Assembly: GCF_927798175.1 (NCBI RefSeq)
Contig: NZ_CAKMMP010000011.1
Location: 186,001-250,000 of the forward strand
Direction: 5' to 3'
DNA from: Paenibacillus sp. JJ-223
Lineage (GTDB): Bacteria; Bacillota; Bacilli; Paenibacillales; Paenibacillaceae
Length of the DNA stretch: 64,000 bases
Below the pieces are notes generated by a model. It was not told the DNA's origin. It did not search any database and was given only the letters and a program-made list of their open reading frames with translations. Both the position numbers and the translations under genes were made by a program. Positions 16,852-25,663 of this stretch are shown one piece after another; position 1 is the first letter of the stretch; each line of letters opens with the position of its first letter.

Positions 16852-19800
16852 ATGAAACCGAAACGGGAAATTGCACTACCGCTTATGATCGGCATTTTTT
16901 TGCTGATCACGGTAGTTAGCCTTTATCAATGGTTAGTGCCACCGATGAAGGAAGTCGAGGCCAAAAACGGGGTGTTTGACGCCCGTCAATGGAACTTCGA
17001 AGCGGACGGCTACTTGCCGCTGCGCGGGGAATGGGAGTATTATGCGAACCGGCTGCTGACTCCTGTGGATTTTGCCGAGGACGACGGCAGTCTGTCCAAG
17101 ATCCGCAAGCTGAAGAATGTCCCGAATGAAAAAACCAATGCGCTCTCCTCGGCCAACCCCAACAACCAAGGGGCTGGAACCTATCGTTTGCTCGTTGAAG
17201 TGCCCGAAGACGGAATGTACGGACTTCGCGCCAAAAAAATCCGCATCTCATCGCGCTTCTTCATTAACGGCCAGGAAATGGGAGGCAGCGGGAAACCCTC
17301 GATGACTTCGGAACACTTCGTACCAAGCAACACGCCCTATTTTCGCACATTTCAATTGAACAAAGGCGTAAACGAAATCATCGTGCAAACGGCTGCGTTC
17401 AACAACCTGGGCGGCGGCATGGTTCAGACACCCGAGTTCGGCTTGGCTACCCAGATTGGCAAACGCGTTGATGGGGCAAGGCTCGCCGATATGGCCATCA
17501 TTGCCATGCTGTTTTCATTCGGTCTTTATTATGCCGGCATGTTCAGGCAATGGGGCAAGGAACGCTACCTGATGCATTTCTGCCTGTTTTGTCTGGCGAC
17601 AGGTCTTTTTATCAGTATCGACAACGAAATTCTGGCGCTAATCATCTTTCCGGATATGCCTTTTCCTTTTCTGCAGAGATTGCTGTTTTTGCTGCCGATC
17701 GCTTCATTTTATTTTTTTGCAAGTTACGTGCATTCATACACCGACGAGACCAACTTCTTTTTGTTTAAATGGCTTGGGTCATGCGCGATCGTTCTTACGG
17801 TCATTTTGCTCGTGCTTCCCAACGATTATCTTCCGTTTTCCCTGGCGCTTGGAATACCGATACAGATATTTGTGTTTTTCCTAATCGTAAGAGCCATTTT
17901 CCGAGGGAGAAGAAAAGGCATTAACGATCGCCATCATCTGCTTCTCGGTTGTTTCTTTCTTGCGGTCTACTGGATTTTCGGGGAGCTGCGATACTTGTTT
18001 GCCCTGGACAATCCCTATTTCATGGTAGGGACGCCGCTGCTTCTTTTATTATCCCAGGCCCTGCTCATCTCCGACCGGCTGCAGGACAACTTTTTACGGA
18101 GCGAAAGCCTTGCAGAAAGACTATTGATTTACGACCGTCAGAAGGATGAGTTTTTGGCCAAAACATCCCATGAACTGCGGACGCCGTTGCACGGCATCGT
18201 CAACCTGTCCCAATCGCTCCTCGACAGTACGGAACACCCGCTGCAGGAAGATCACCGCGAGAACATCATGCTTCTCCATCTGATGGGCCGAAGGCTGTCG
18301 GGGATCGTCAATGACATTCTGGATCTGAATCGGATCAGGCATGGCCAATTCGTGATCCATCCGACCCCCGTCAACGTGGGCACTTCCATTCATTTCGTCT
18401 TGGAGACCCTTTCGATCGCGCCGATCAACAAAGAGGTTCGTCTCGTCAACAAGCTGCCTGATGCGCTTCCCCTGGTCTATGCCGACGAAAATCGTTTGAA
18501 GCAAATTTTGCACAACCTGATCGAAAACGGGCTGAAATTCACGAAACGGGGGACGGTGACCGTATCCGTGGAATGTCTTGAGGAGGAGATGGCTATATCC
18601 ATCACCGATACGGGACCAGGCATCCCTGCCGAAGAGCTGGATAACATCCTGCAGCCCTATAATCAGTACAAGGACAGCTTTCAGGACGATACTTCAGGGG
18701 GCCTCGGGCTCGGCCTTAGCATTTCCAAACAGCTGATCGAGCTGCAAGGCGGTCGCCTGGAGGTAGCATCGCAGCTGGGACAAGGTACCCGGTTCACGTT
18801 TACCCTTCCGTTAGACAAACAGTCTGAAGCCTCGGCCACGGCACCGACCGTCTCCTTGACGGTGGACGCGGAAACGATGAACGATATGCTGCATCCCAGC
18901 CGCCTCGCGCCTTTTCACGCGCTCATCGTCGATGACGAGTTGTCCAATATGAAAGTGCTCGTCGATGTTATATCATCGTTGGGGTACGCCTATACCGCGG
19001 TCGGCAGCGGCGAGGAGGCTCTTGAAGTGCTGCGTGACGGCTCCAAACCGGATATCGTTTTATTGGACCTGATGCTGACGGGTATTTCGGGAATCGAAGT
19101 ATGCCGCCAAATTCGCGAGAGACAGGGCCTGGCCGAGCTTCCTGTCCTGATGCTGACCGCTTCGGGACAGACCGGCGATATCGTGGCTTCGTTGAACGCG
19201 GGAGCCAACGATATTTTGCAAAAGCCATTCGAGCTTGCGGAATTGAAAGCAAGGGTCCGCTCCCTGCTGGAATTAAAAAATTCCTCCGAGCAGGCAGTTC
19301 GCAGGGAAATGGACTTCTTGCAGGCACAGATTATGCCCCACTTCCTCTACAACAGCTTGAACAGTCTCGTAGGGTTGAGTTACACCGACCCCATCAGGCT
19401 TAGAGAAACGATCTATCACCTGACGACGTACCTCCGCTCCAAGTTTACGTTTGTTTTTCATAGCGAACCGATTACCTTCGAACGTGAACTGGAACTGGTA
19501 CAAGCTTATGTTGCCATTGAAAATCTCAGGTTCGGCGAGAGATTGAATATTCGTTATGAGCTTGAAGAGAATTTGAAATGCCTGATCCCCCCTCTCACGC
19601 TGCAGCCGATTGTGGAAAATGCTGTTCGCCACGGCATCGGGCCAAAACCCGAAGGCGGTACGTTGTTGATCTCTGCGCATAACCGGAACGGCATCACGGA
19701 AATCGTCGTTGAAGATGACGGCGTTGGCATGAGCAGTGTTCAGCTGGAGATGCTGGAACGCGATCAGGCTTCAGGCATCGGTTTTCGGAACGTGAATCGC

Positions 19801-19914
19801 CGCCTGCAGATGTTGTACAATTTAAGGCTTGAAATCAGCAGTGTGCAAGGGAAGGGAACACGGGTTAAGCTTACTGTACCGGAGGTAAGAAATGTTGAAA
19901 GCAATGCTGGTTGA
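16852..19914 (+). CDS. Hybrid sensor kinase with two kinase modules (7TMR-DISM, HisKA, REC, LytS-like)
   Basis: 1020 residues, membrane-bound. Order: N-terminal helix; extracytoplasmic 7TMR-DISM-like beta domain (about 50-200); a 7TM block (about 205-400); HisKA with phospho-acceptor His440 (KTSHELRTPLHG) and ATPase with N box ENGLKF and GLGLGLSI; receiver domain with Asp739 (IVLLDLMLTG); then a second His_kinase/LytS-type module with His830 (QAQIMPHFLYNSLNSLVGL) and its own ATPase domain (PIVENAVRHGIG). The last gene bases overlap the next gene by 23 bp, so its partner is the SARP-like regulator. Two complete transmitters around one receiver is an uncommon layout. Confidence 0.9.
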   Translation: MKPKREIALPLMIGIFLLITVVSLYQWLVPPMKEVEAKNGVFDARQWNFEADGYLPLRGEWEYYANRLLTPVDFAEDDGSLSKIRKLKNVPNEKTNALSSANPNNQGAGTYRLLVEVPEDGMYGLRAKKIRISSRFFINGQEMGGSGKPSMTSEHFVPSNTPYFRTFQLNKGVNEIIVQTAAFNNLGGGMVQTPEFGLATQIGKRVDGARLADMAIIAMLFSFGLYYAGMFRQWGKERYLMHFCLFCLATGLFISIDNEILALIIFPDMPFPFLQRLLFLLPIASFYFFASYVHSYTDETNFFLFKWLGSCAIVLTVILLVLPNDYLPFSLALGIPIQIFVFFLIVRAIFRGRRKGINDRHHLLLGCFFLAVYWIFGELRYLFALDNPYFMVGTPLLLLLSQALLISDRLQDNFLRSESLAERLLIYDRQKDEFLAKTSHELRTPLHGIVNLSQSLLDSTEHPLQEDHRENIMLLHLMGRRLSGIVNDILDLNRIRHGQFVIHPTPVNVGTSIHFVLETLSIAPINKEVRLVNKLPDALPLVYADENRLKQILHNLIENGLKFTKRGTVTVSVECLEEEMAISITDTGPGIPAEELDNILQPYNQYKDSFQDDTSGGLGLGLSISKQLIELQGGRLEVASQLGQGTRFTFTLPLDKQSEASATAPTVSLTVDAETMNDMLHPSRLAPFHALIVDDELSNMKVLVDVISSLGYAYTAVGSGEEALEVLRDGSKPDIVLLDLMLTGISGIEVCRQIRERQGLAELPVLMLTASGQTGDIVASLNAGANDILQKPFELAELKARVRSLLELKNSSEQAVRREMDFLQAQIMPHFLYNSLNSLVGLSYTDPIRLRETIYHLTTYLRSKFTFVFHSEPITFERELELVQAYVAIENLRFGERLNIRYELEENLKCLIPPLTLQPIVENAVRHGIGPKPEGGTLLISAHNRNGITEIVVEDDGVGMSSVQLEMLERDQASGIGFRNVNRRLQMLYNLRLEISSVQGKGTRVKLTVPEVRNVESNAG

Positions 19915-20839
19915 TGATGAAAAAATCGCCCTGGATGTGTTGGAAATTTTGCTGAACGAAATCGGCGGCGTTCAGGTCGTCCGCAAATGCCAGCTGGCAG
20001 CGGACGCACTGGCCTGTGCTGCAACCGTACAGCCGGACATCATTTTTCTCGATATTGAAATGCCCGGGATCAACGGTCTGGACGCGGGCAGGCAGTTATC
20101 TCTCCTGTGTCCGGATGCAGAGATCGTTTTCGTGACGGCTTATCAGCAGTACGCGGTACAGGCATTTGATGCCCGCGCCATCGATTATTTGCTTAAGCCC
20201 GTTGCGAAAGATCGTCTGCAGGAAACATTGCAGCGTTACACCCGTTTGCGGCAAAGACGCGACGAATCAAAAGCCTCCGCAGTCCAGGAGTCCGTCGTGC
20301 AAACCAAACAGCTTCAGCTCAAAGTACTCGGCGGACTGGAACTGTACAATTCCGGCGGCAAGCTGATCACGTGGCGAACCAAAAAGACAAAGGAGCTTTT
20401 CGCCTACCTGTGGTTCCAACGGGGAAAACCGGTTTATCGTTATCACCTGCTCGATGATCTCTGGCCGAATATCGACGTCGAGCGTGCACAGGCCTTGCTT
20501 CATACGACGTTGTATAACTTGCGGAGCCTTTTGAAATCGGAAGGGTTCGTCAACAAAGTGGAATTCGGCGACGAACGCTATTGGATGCATGCGCATTGGA
20601 TCAGCAGCGACATGACTCGCCTGGAGTCCTTGCTGGAGTCGGAAAGCGGCAATGTCCGGGAACTGTTGGAGCTGTACAGGGGAGACCTGCTCGAAATGGA
20701 ATATTACCAGTGGGCCGACGTCAAAAGGGAAGAATTGCGGAGCAAATTTATCAGGCACTTGGAGAAGCTCCTGCCCAATGTAGACGAGGAAATTCGCTCC
20801 ATGTTGCAGAGCAAGCTACTGGAACTGGATTACATATGA
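19892..20839 (+). CDS. Response regulator with OmpR-like wHTH and BTAD (SARP-like)
   Basis: 315 residues. Receiver domain at 1-120 with phospho-acceptor Asp54 (IIFLDIEMPG) and Lys in YLLKPV. Then a winged helix-like segment 'LQLKVLGGLELYNSGGKLITWRTKKTKELFAYLWFQRGK' and a bacterial transcriptional activation domain with 'LLHTTLYNLRSLLK' and 'ELYRGDLLEMEYYQWA'. REC-wHTH-BTAD regulators resemble the CheY/SARP types of Bacillota. The gene overlaps the kinase end, implying coupled translation. Target genes are not evident. Confidence 0.88.
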   Translation: MLKAMLVDDEKIALDVLEILLNEIGGVQVVRKCQLAADALACAATVQPDIIFLDIEMPGINGLDAGRQLSLLCPDAEIVFVTAYQQYAVQAFDARAIDYLLKPVAKDRLQETLQRYTRLRQRRDESKASAVQESVVQTKQLQLKVLGGLELYNSGGKLITWRTKKTKELFAYLWFQRGKPVYRYHLLDDLWPNIDVERAQALLHTTLYNLRSLLKSEGFVNKVEFGDERYWMHAHWISSDMTRLESLLESESGNVRELLELYRGDLLEMEYYQWADVKREELRSKFIRHLEKLLPNVDEEIRSMLQSKLLELDYI

Positions 20840-20948
20840 TTATCGACGTTTTCCAATGCCTCCGGAGGTATTCTTCTTTCTGCAAGAGAGCAGACGAAGC
20901 CAAACAACCACTTGCAGCGGACAGATTAAATGAATAAGACGATGCCAA

Positions 20949-20980
20949 AAGCGGGCACCCGATCGGGTGTCCGCTTCGTT
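20949..20980. terminator. Bidirectional terminator between response regulator and small ORF
   Basis: AAGCGGGCACCCGATCGGGTG then CCGCTT forms a long stem with one bulge, followed by CGTTTG on the plus strand and flanked by AAAA on the other side. It separates convergent genes. Confidence 0.65.
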
Positions 20981-21008
20981 TGCGTTTGAATAAGCATCGT
21001 TGTTTCCG

Positions 21009-21194
21009 CTATTTTTTGGACGTTGTATCCGCTTCGTCAAATGCTACCGGTGAAGGTTTTGCCGCCCAAGCGTCTGCCTGCGGCTCAATGTCCACTCCGT
21101 TCAGAATCTTTTTCTTTTCCATCAGGGAATCCCCATCCTCGTCCAGCTTGTTGCGGATTTCGGCCTCGTCCTGAGGCTGGTTGTTTTGCTTCAT
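21009..21194 (-). CDS. Small hydrophilic hypothetical protein
   Basis: 61 residues, highly charged (MKQNNQPQDEAEIRNKLDEDGD...), with no membrane segment and no recognised domain. The ATG at 21194 is preceded by GAGGAGGAG, a strong ribosome binding site; a longer frame upstream to 21263 would place that site inside the coding sequence. Function unknown. Confidence 0.6.
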   Translation of the reverse strand: MKQNNQPQDEAEIRNKLDEDGDSLMEKKKILNGVDIEPQADAWAAKPSPVAFDEADTTSKK

Positions 21195-21288
21195 GATGGA
21201 CTCCTCCTCTTCATTATGGGTGTAATGCTTCTTAAGTAATTTACCCAATTTGAACGCCATCATTCGAAAAATGCATAACGCCTGCCTG

Positions 21289-21323
21289 AAAAAATGCAGA
21301 GAGGCAAATCGATCTTTGCCTGC
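21289..21323 (-). terminator. Terminator of the 206-residue protein gene
   Basis: On the minus strand GCAGGCAAA and TTTGCCTCTCTGC pair around a short loop, followed by ATTTTTT. It lies about 80 bp after the stop at 21405. Confidence 0.7.
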
Positions 21324-21404
21324 ACTTCACAACCTAAAAACGTATGGATCAGTCTCCCTGCCTTACAGCTCCCGCTAGATGCAATACGTTTTATTTCATC
21401 CACG

Positions 21405-22025
21405 CTATTTAAAGTCTACATGCTTGTCCAGGATGACTTCCTCCATCTTGATCTCCAGTTCGTGAACTGCCGGAACAAGCGAAAATTTCACCTGCTCCAA
21501 CGAAGGTGGGAGTGCAGGCACAACCCGGTAGCTAAGCTGAGCATCGCTACCGCTACCACGACTGCCTTCTCGAAGAACCATGTGTTCACCCTGAGCACTG
21601 GTGACCTCCAGCATCAATTGCGGTTTGAGAAAGACATGCTCTGCCTTGGGCTCCCGGTGGTGAATGTCGAGATGCACAATGCTTTCATGATCATATTGCA
21701 TGGCATGTGTAATCACATAATCGCAGCCGTCCTGCGTCGTTTGTTTCATAATCGGAAGCACACCCGTCAGTTTGGTTTCCTCCTGGGGGACAAACGGTCG
21801 TTTGGGCATTGGCTGTACACTGCGAAGAACATGGCGAATGTCCTCCTCCTTCATGTCCAGTCGCTCCACCCACTCATCAATGGTTTTCTGATCCGGATGA
21901 TGGTAAGCAGCCCCCGTAATGCTTTTTCTTGCCGCCACCAGCCTTAACAGCTGTTCATCGATCTGCTTCACCTGATCATTGTATTCAAACGGAATTTCCC
22001 GAAATTCAGCCCAGCCCATAGACAT
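21405..22025 (-). CDS. Hypothetical protein with chorismate mutase-like N-terminal helix
   Basis: 206 residues. The first 60 residues, 'YNDQVKQIDEQLLRLVAARKSITGAAYHHPDQKTIDEW', look like helix 1 of an AroQ-type chorismate mutase (IDexLlxLvaaRxxIt), but no full mutase domain follows. The C-terminal part is beta-rich with no motif I recognise. It has its own terminator. AGGAGG with about 9 nt spacing precedes the start region. Enzyme activity is not claimed. Confidence 0.7.
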   Translation of the reverse strand: MSMGWAEFREIPFEYNDQVKQIDEQLLRLVAARKSITGAAYHHPDQKTIDEWVERLDMKEEDIRHVLRSVQPMPKRPFVPQEETKLTGVLPIMKQTTQDGCDYVITHAMQYDHESIVHLDIHHREPKAEHVFLKPQLMLEVTSAQGEHMVLREGSRGSGSDAQLSYRVVPALPPSLEQVKFSLVPAVHELEIKMEEVILDKHVDFK

Positions 22026-22128
22026 GATCCTAATGATCCTCCTTTACATTCCAAACTCTTCTATTAATCCTGTTTCGATCTAGCCCCCAGTATACAGCAA
22101 TTTTTCTTCAAACTGGAGCTATAAGCCA

Positions 22129-22172
22129 TAAAAAAGCACTCTGAATGCCGTTCATCGGCAACCAGAATGCTT
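22129..22172 (-). terminator. Terminator of the nucleoside uptake/phosphorylase operon
   Basis: On the minus strand AAGCATTCTG and CAGAGTGCTT pair around a large loop with an inner TGCCG/CGGCA stem, followed by TTTTTTA. It lies about 40 bp past the phosphorylase stop. Confidence 0.8.
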
Positions 22173-22211
22173 ATTTCAAGGACGCTTCTTGTTCCTGCCA
22201 GCCTGCACTGT

Positions 22212-22955
22212 CTATTCCTTGTCCTGGCGGGCGAGCGACGCAAGCGCACGCAGCGCGGCATCGATCTCGCGCTCCACGGCCTTGGATACCGCATCCGTAT
22301 GCGGGTCGTATTCGGCAGCCAGGTCGCTGTCCGCAAAGCCGTCGATCGCCACGATCGCTCCGGCGCGCGCACCGCGCAGGGTGCTCACGATGTAGAGCGC
22401 TGCAATCTCCATTTCGGCCGCCAAGGCTCCCGCTTGTTTATACTTGCGGTGGGGAATTTCCTCCACGCCTGTAAAGAACGCGTCCAGCGTCACCGTAATG
22501 CCGACGCCGAGCTTACCTTGCTCGCCTTCTCCGGCTTCCGCAGCCGCTAGCAGCGCTCGGGTCACATCCATGTTTGCAACGGCGGGGAAACCGTCGGGCA
22601 CGAGCTGACGCGTCAAACCGTCCGTACGAACCGCCGCCGTGCTGACGATGACGCTGCCAGCCGGATAGTCGGCCGTATACGAACCGGCCGTGCCGACCCG
22701 GATCAGCGTCGTTACGCCGGCGCGAATCAATTCCTCGAAGCACACTGCGGCTCCTGGACAACCTACGCCATGGCTGACCACAGCCAGCCTCACACCCTCG
22801 TAATCACCTACAAACGTACGATATTCGCGGCTGAACGCCAGCTCCCTGGCTCCGTCCAGTTTGCGGGAGATTTTCTCCGCACGGGCCGGATCACCGCACA
22901 CGATGGCGTAAGCGGGCATATCCTCCGAATGAATCTGCAAAATCGGCATCAACAT
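22212..22955 (-). CDS. Nucleoside phosphorylase (PNP/UDP family)
   Basis: 247 residues. Phosphorylase family 1 core: 'YAIVCGDPARAEKISRKLD' (phosphate-binding Arg), 'VSHGVGCPGAAVCFEELIRAG', 'IRVGTAGSY' and the ribose-binding 'EMEIAALYIVS'. It splits nucleosides to base and ribose-1-phosphate in the cytoplasm. The base preference (purine or uridine) is not certain. The ATG at 22955 has AAAGGAG 10 nt upstream and starts just one base after the TGA of the upstream gene, so the genes are coupled. It follows a nucleoside importer, which fits salvage. Confidence 0.88.
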   Translation of the reverse strand: MLMPILQIHSEDMPAYAIVCGDPARAEKISRKLDGARELAFSREYRTFVGDYEGVRLAVVSHGVGCPGAAVCFEELIRAGVTTLIRVGTAGSYTADYPAGSVIVSTAAVRTDGLTRQLVPDGFPAVANMDVTRALLAAAEAGEGEQGKLGVGITVTLDAFFTGVEEIPHRKYKQAGALAAEMEIAALYIVSTLRGARAGAIVAIDGFADSDLAAEYDPHTDAVSKAVEREIDAALRALASLARQDKE

Positions 22956-22956
22956 G

Positions 22957-23628
22957 TCAATCAAACTCCTTTTTCGTCCACTCGTCTTCCGGAATCGGCA
23001 AATCCTCGCCCGAGAAGCGCTGTTCTTTGAACGGATCGGCAAAATGGTGGAAACCGTTGCTCTCCCAGAAGCCATTGCGGTCCTCCGTCATAAATTCCAA
23101 ACCGCGAATCCATTTCGCGCTCTTCCAGAAATAGAGCTGCGGCACGACGAGGCGCAGGGGATAACCATGCTTCGGCGTCAGCGGCTCGCCGTTATATTTG
23201 AAGGCGAGCAGCACGTCATCGTGCATCAGTTCCTCCAAAGGCACATTCGTCTCATAATCATGGTCGGCGTGGACCATCACATATTTCGCTTCCGGCTTGA
23301 CGCCGAGAATCTTCACGAAATCCGAGAAGCGGATGCCTTCCCAGGACGTATCAAACTTGGACCAGCGCGTTACGCAGTGGATGTCGCTGACCGTGTTCAC
23401 CTGCGGCATCGCCTGCAGCTCGGCGAAGGAGAACACCCTTTCCTCCCACACTTCGCCAAACACTTTCAGATCCCAGGTGGACAGGTCGTATTCCGGCACT
23501 TCTCCTTCGTGCAGGATCGGGAATTTTTCCGTCAACACCTGCCCTGGGGGCAGGCGGTCGCCATATACTGAACCGGCCTTCGACGCCGGGGCCTTCGTTT
23601 TTTTCAGACGTTCAGCCTTGTTATGCAA
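22957..23628 (-). CDS. Sulfite oxidase-like molybdopterin oxidoreductase (YuiH-like)
   Basis: 223 residues. The oxidoreductase molybdopterin-binding domain carries the Mo-ligand Cys85 in 'SDIHCVTRWSKFDTSWEGI', plus 'LAFKYNGEPLTPKHGYPLRLVVPQLYFWKSAKWIRGLEF', the typical pterin-binding stretch. There is no Tat signal and no dimerisation domain, so it is a compact cytosolic member of unknown substrate. It sits between the nucleoside permease and the phosphorylase with short gaps, so it is likely co-transcribed. Confidence 0.9.
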   Translation of the reverse strand: MHNKAERLKKTKAPASKAGSVYGDRLPPGQVLTEKFPILHEGEVPEYDLSTWDLKVFGEVWEERVFSFAELQAMPQVNTVSDIHCVTRWSKFDTSWEGIRFSDFVKILGVKPEAKYVMVHADHDYETNVPLEELMHDDVLLAFKYNGEPLTPKHGYPLRLVVPQLYFWKSAKWIRGLEFMTEDRNGFWESNGFHHFADPFKEQRFSGEDLPIPEDEWTKKEFD

Positions 23629-23688
23629 TTTGCTTTCCTCCCTTGCTCGATTGGCGCGCCGACGTTATTTCGCCAGCGGGCATTCAGA

Positions 23689-24612
23689 TTAACGCGAGCT
23701 TCCGCCCGCTTTTTGCGCGTCCTGCGCATAAGTCCGATCTTTGAAAAAGAACATGGCCACCAGCGTCACGATATACGGAAGCATCATCGTGAAATGCGTT
23801 GGCAGGGAGAAGCCCTGCAAACGAATGCTCAAAGCTTCCATGAAGCCGAACAGCACGCTGGAGCCCAATACGCCAAGCGGGTTCGCCTGCCCGAGCATCG
23901 TCGCCACGAGCGCGATGAATCCGCGTCCAGCCGTCATGCCTTCGGTGAACATCGTCACCTGGCCCAGCGACAATTGCGCTCCCGCCAACGCGCACAGCAC
24001 GCCGCACATCAGGACGGCGCCGTATTGAATGCCGCGCACCTTGATGCCGATGCTTTGCGCAGCAATCGGATTTTCGCCGACCGAGCGCAAGCGGAATCCG
24101 GAGACGCTTTTGAACAGATAGAACTGGAGCGCAATGACAAGCACGATCCCCAAATACACGAGCGGACTGTGGCCAGAGAACACGTCCCCGACCCAGGGGA
24201 TGTCCTTGATCAGCGGAATGTCCCATTTCGGAAGTCCCTGCATGTCCTTATCGTAATATGCGCCTTTTACGTCGAAAATCGCGCGGAGCGCAAAGGTCGT
24301 CAGCCCTGCCGCCAAAAAGTTGAGCGAAATGCCGACAACGATGGCATTCGCCTTGAGATTAATGCTGATGAATGCGAATAAGGCCGAAAACAACATGACG
24401 ATCACGATGGAGAACAGCACGGCCAGCAATACGTTGCCGAACAGGTAGTTTCCCACGATCGCAGAGAAAGCGCCGATCAGCACGAGTCCCTCCAGTCCGA
24501 CGTTGAACAGTCCGACACGGGAACACAAGGCCCCGCCAAGCGCCGCAAGCAGAATGGGAGTCAGGATCCGCAGGGTCGAGCCAAACAAGGCTGCATCAAA
24601 CAGTTGCTGCAT
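23689..24612 (-). CDS. nupQ: Nucleoside ABC transporter permease 2 (NupQ/YufQ-like)
   Basis: 307 residues, about eight to ten hydrophobic helices, branched-chain amino acid/ribose-type permease (BPD_transp_2). Motifs include 'AALGGALCSRVGLFNVGLEGLVLIGAF' and 'GFRLRSVGENPIAAQSIGIKV', typical of BMP-linked nucleoside transporters. It pairs with NupP. Its start overlaps the end of nupP by 17 bp. Confidence 0.9.
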   Translation of the reverse strand: MQQLFDAALFGSTLRILTPILLAALGGALCSRVGLFNVGLEGLVLIGAFSAIVGNYLFGNVLLAVLFSIVIVMLFSALFAFISINLKANAIVVGISLNFLAAGLTTFALRAIFDVKGAYYDKDMQGLPKWDIPLIKDIPWVGDVFSGHSPLVYLGIVLVIALQFYLFKSVSGFRLRSVGENPIAAQSIGIKVRGIQYGAVLMCGVLCALAGAQLSLGQVTMFTEGMTAGRGFIALVATMLGQANPLGVLGSSVLFGFMEALSIRLQGFSLPTHFTMMLPYIVTLVAMFFFKDRTYAQDAQKAGGSSR

Positions 24613-25663
24613 TGGATTTCTTCTCCTTTCTCCGCTTCAGGAATGAATAACCGATCTGCGCCGACACGAACAGGGTCAGCACGGCTTGAATTACGCTGCC
24701 GACTTCCAGCGGCACATCCGTGTTGCGCTCCATGCCCATCGCTCCCGTCTGCAGAGCAGCGAGCAAGATGGCCGCTACGGCCGTTCCAAGCGGATGCGAG
24801 CGGGCCAGCAATGTCGCCATGATGCCGCTCCAGGCATAACTGGCCGAAGACAGAGAGCCGTCCAGGAAGCGGTACTGCGTGCCAAGAACCTCTCCTGCAC
24901 CCGCCAGTCCGGCGAGTCCGCCGCTGATAATCATGGACAGCATCATGATGCGAATGCGGCGAACCCCGCCATACGTCGCAAAGGACGGGTTGCTGCCGAG
25001 CATGCGGATCTCATATCCGGTCACCGTTTTATACGTAAAGAAATAGATCAGAACTGCCGCCACGATGGCAATAATGAAGCCGGCATGCAAACTCATGCCC
25101 TGAAACAGCTTCGGCAGCCAGACGCTCTGGTCGATCATCGGCGTCTGCGCCATGGCGGCGGAGCCGGTGCGGTCCTTGAACGGGTAAGATACCATATATC
25201 CCCCGAACCAAATCGCAATATAGTTGAGCAGCAGTGTGGTAATGAGCAGATTCATGCCGAACCGCGCATCCAGCCAGCCTGCCAGCAGGGACCATATCCC
25301 GCCTGCCAGAATGCCTGCGACGATCGCGGCAATACATACGAACCAGCCTGGTCCCGGAAGGTAGAGCGCCGTAAGCGCTGCGCTGAGTCCGCCCAGAATC
25401 ATCTGCCCCTCGGCACCCATGTTGAAAAATCCGGCACGGAAAGCCAGCGCGACGCCTAAGCCCGCCAGAATGATCGGCGTGGATCGGGCCAGCGTGTTGG
25501 TGAAGAAATAGAAGTTCCCGAAGGCCCCCTTCCACATTTCCCCATAGGTTTCGATGACGTTCCCGCCAACGACGAGAATCGCGATTGCGCCGGCCAGCAA
25601 GCCGATCAATACGGCAAGCAGGGGCTGCACAAGCCCGCGAAGTGAGTCTTTTAACCGATTCAT
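24596..25663 (-). CDS. nupP: Nucleoside ABC transporter permease 1 (NupP/YufP-like)
   Basis: 355 residues with about ten helices. 'GLGVALAFRAGFFNMGAEGQMILGGLSAAL' and 'GYEIRMLGSNPSFATYGGVRRIRIM' mark a BPD_transp_2 permease. It forms the membrane pore with NupQ. It overlaps the ATPase gene by 4 bp (ATGA). Confidence 0.9.
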   Translation of the reverse strand: MNRLKDSLRGLVQPLLAVLIGLLAGAIAILVVGGNVIETYGEMWKGAFGNFYFFTNTLARSTPIILAGLGVALAFRAGFFNMGAEGQMILGGLSAALTALYLPGPGWFVCIAAIVAGILAGGIWSLLAGWLDARFGMNLLITTLLLNYIAIWFGGYMVSYPFKDRTGSAAMAQTPMIDQSVWLPKLFQGMSLHAGFIIAIVAAVLIYFFTYKTVTGYEIRMLGSNPSFATYGGVRRIRIMMLSMIISGGLAGLAGAGEVLGTQYRFLDGSLSSASYAWSGIMATLLARSHPLGTAVAAILLAALQTGAMGMERNTDVPLEVGSVIQAVLTLFVSAQIGYSFLKRRKEKKSNAATV

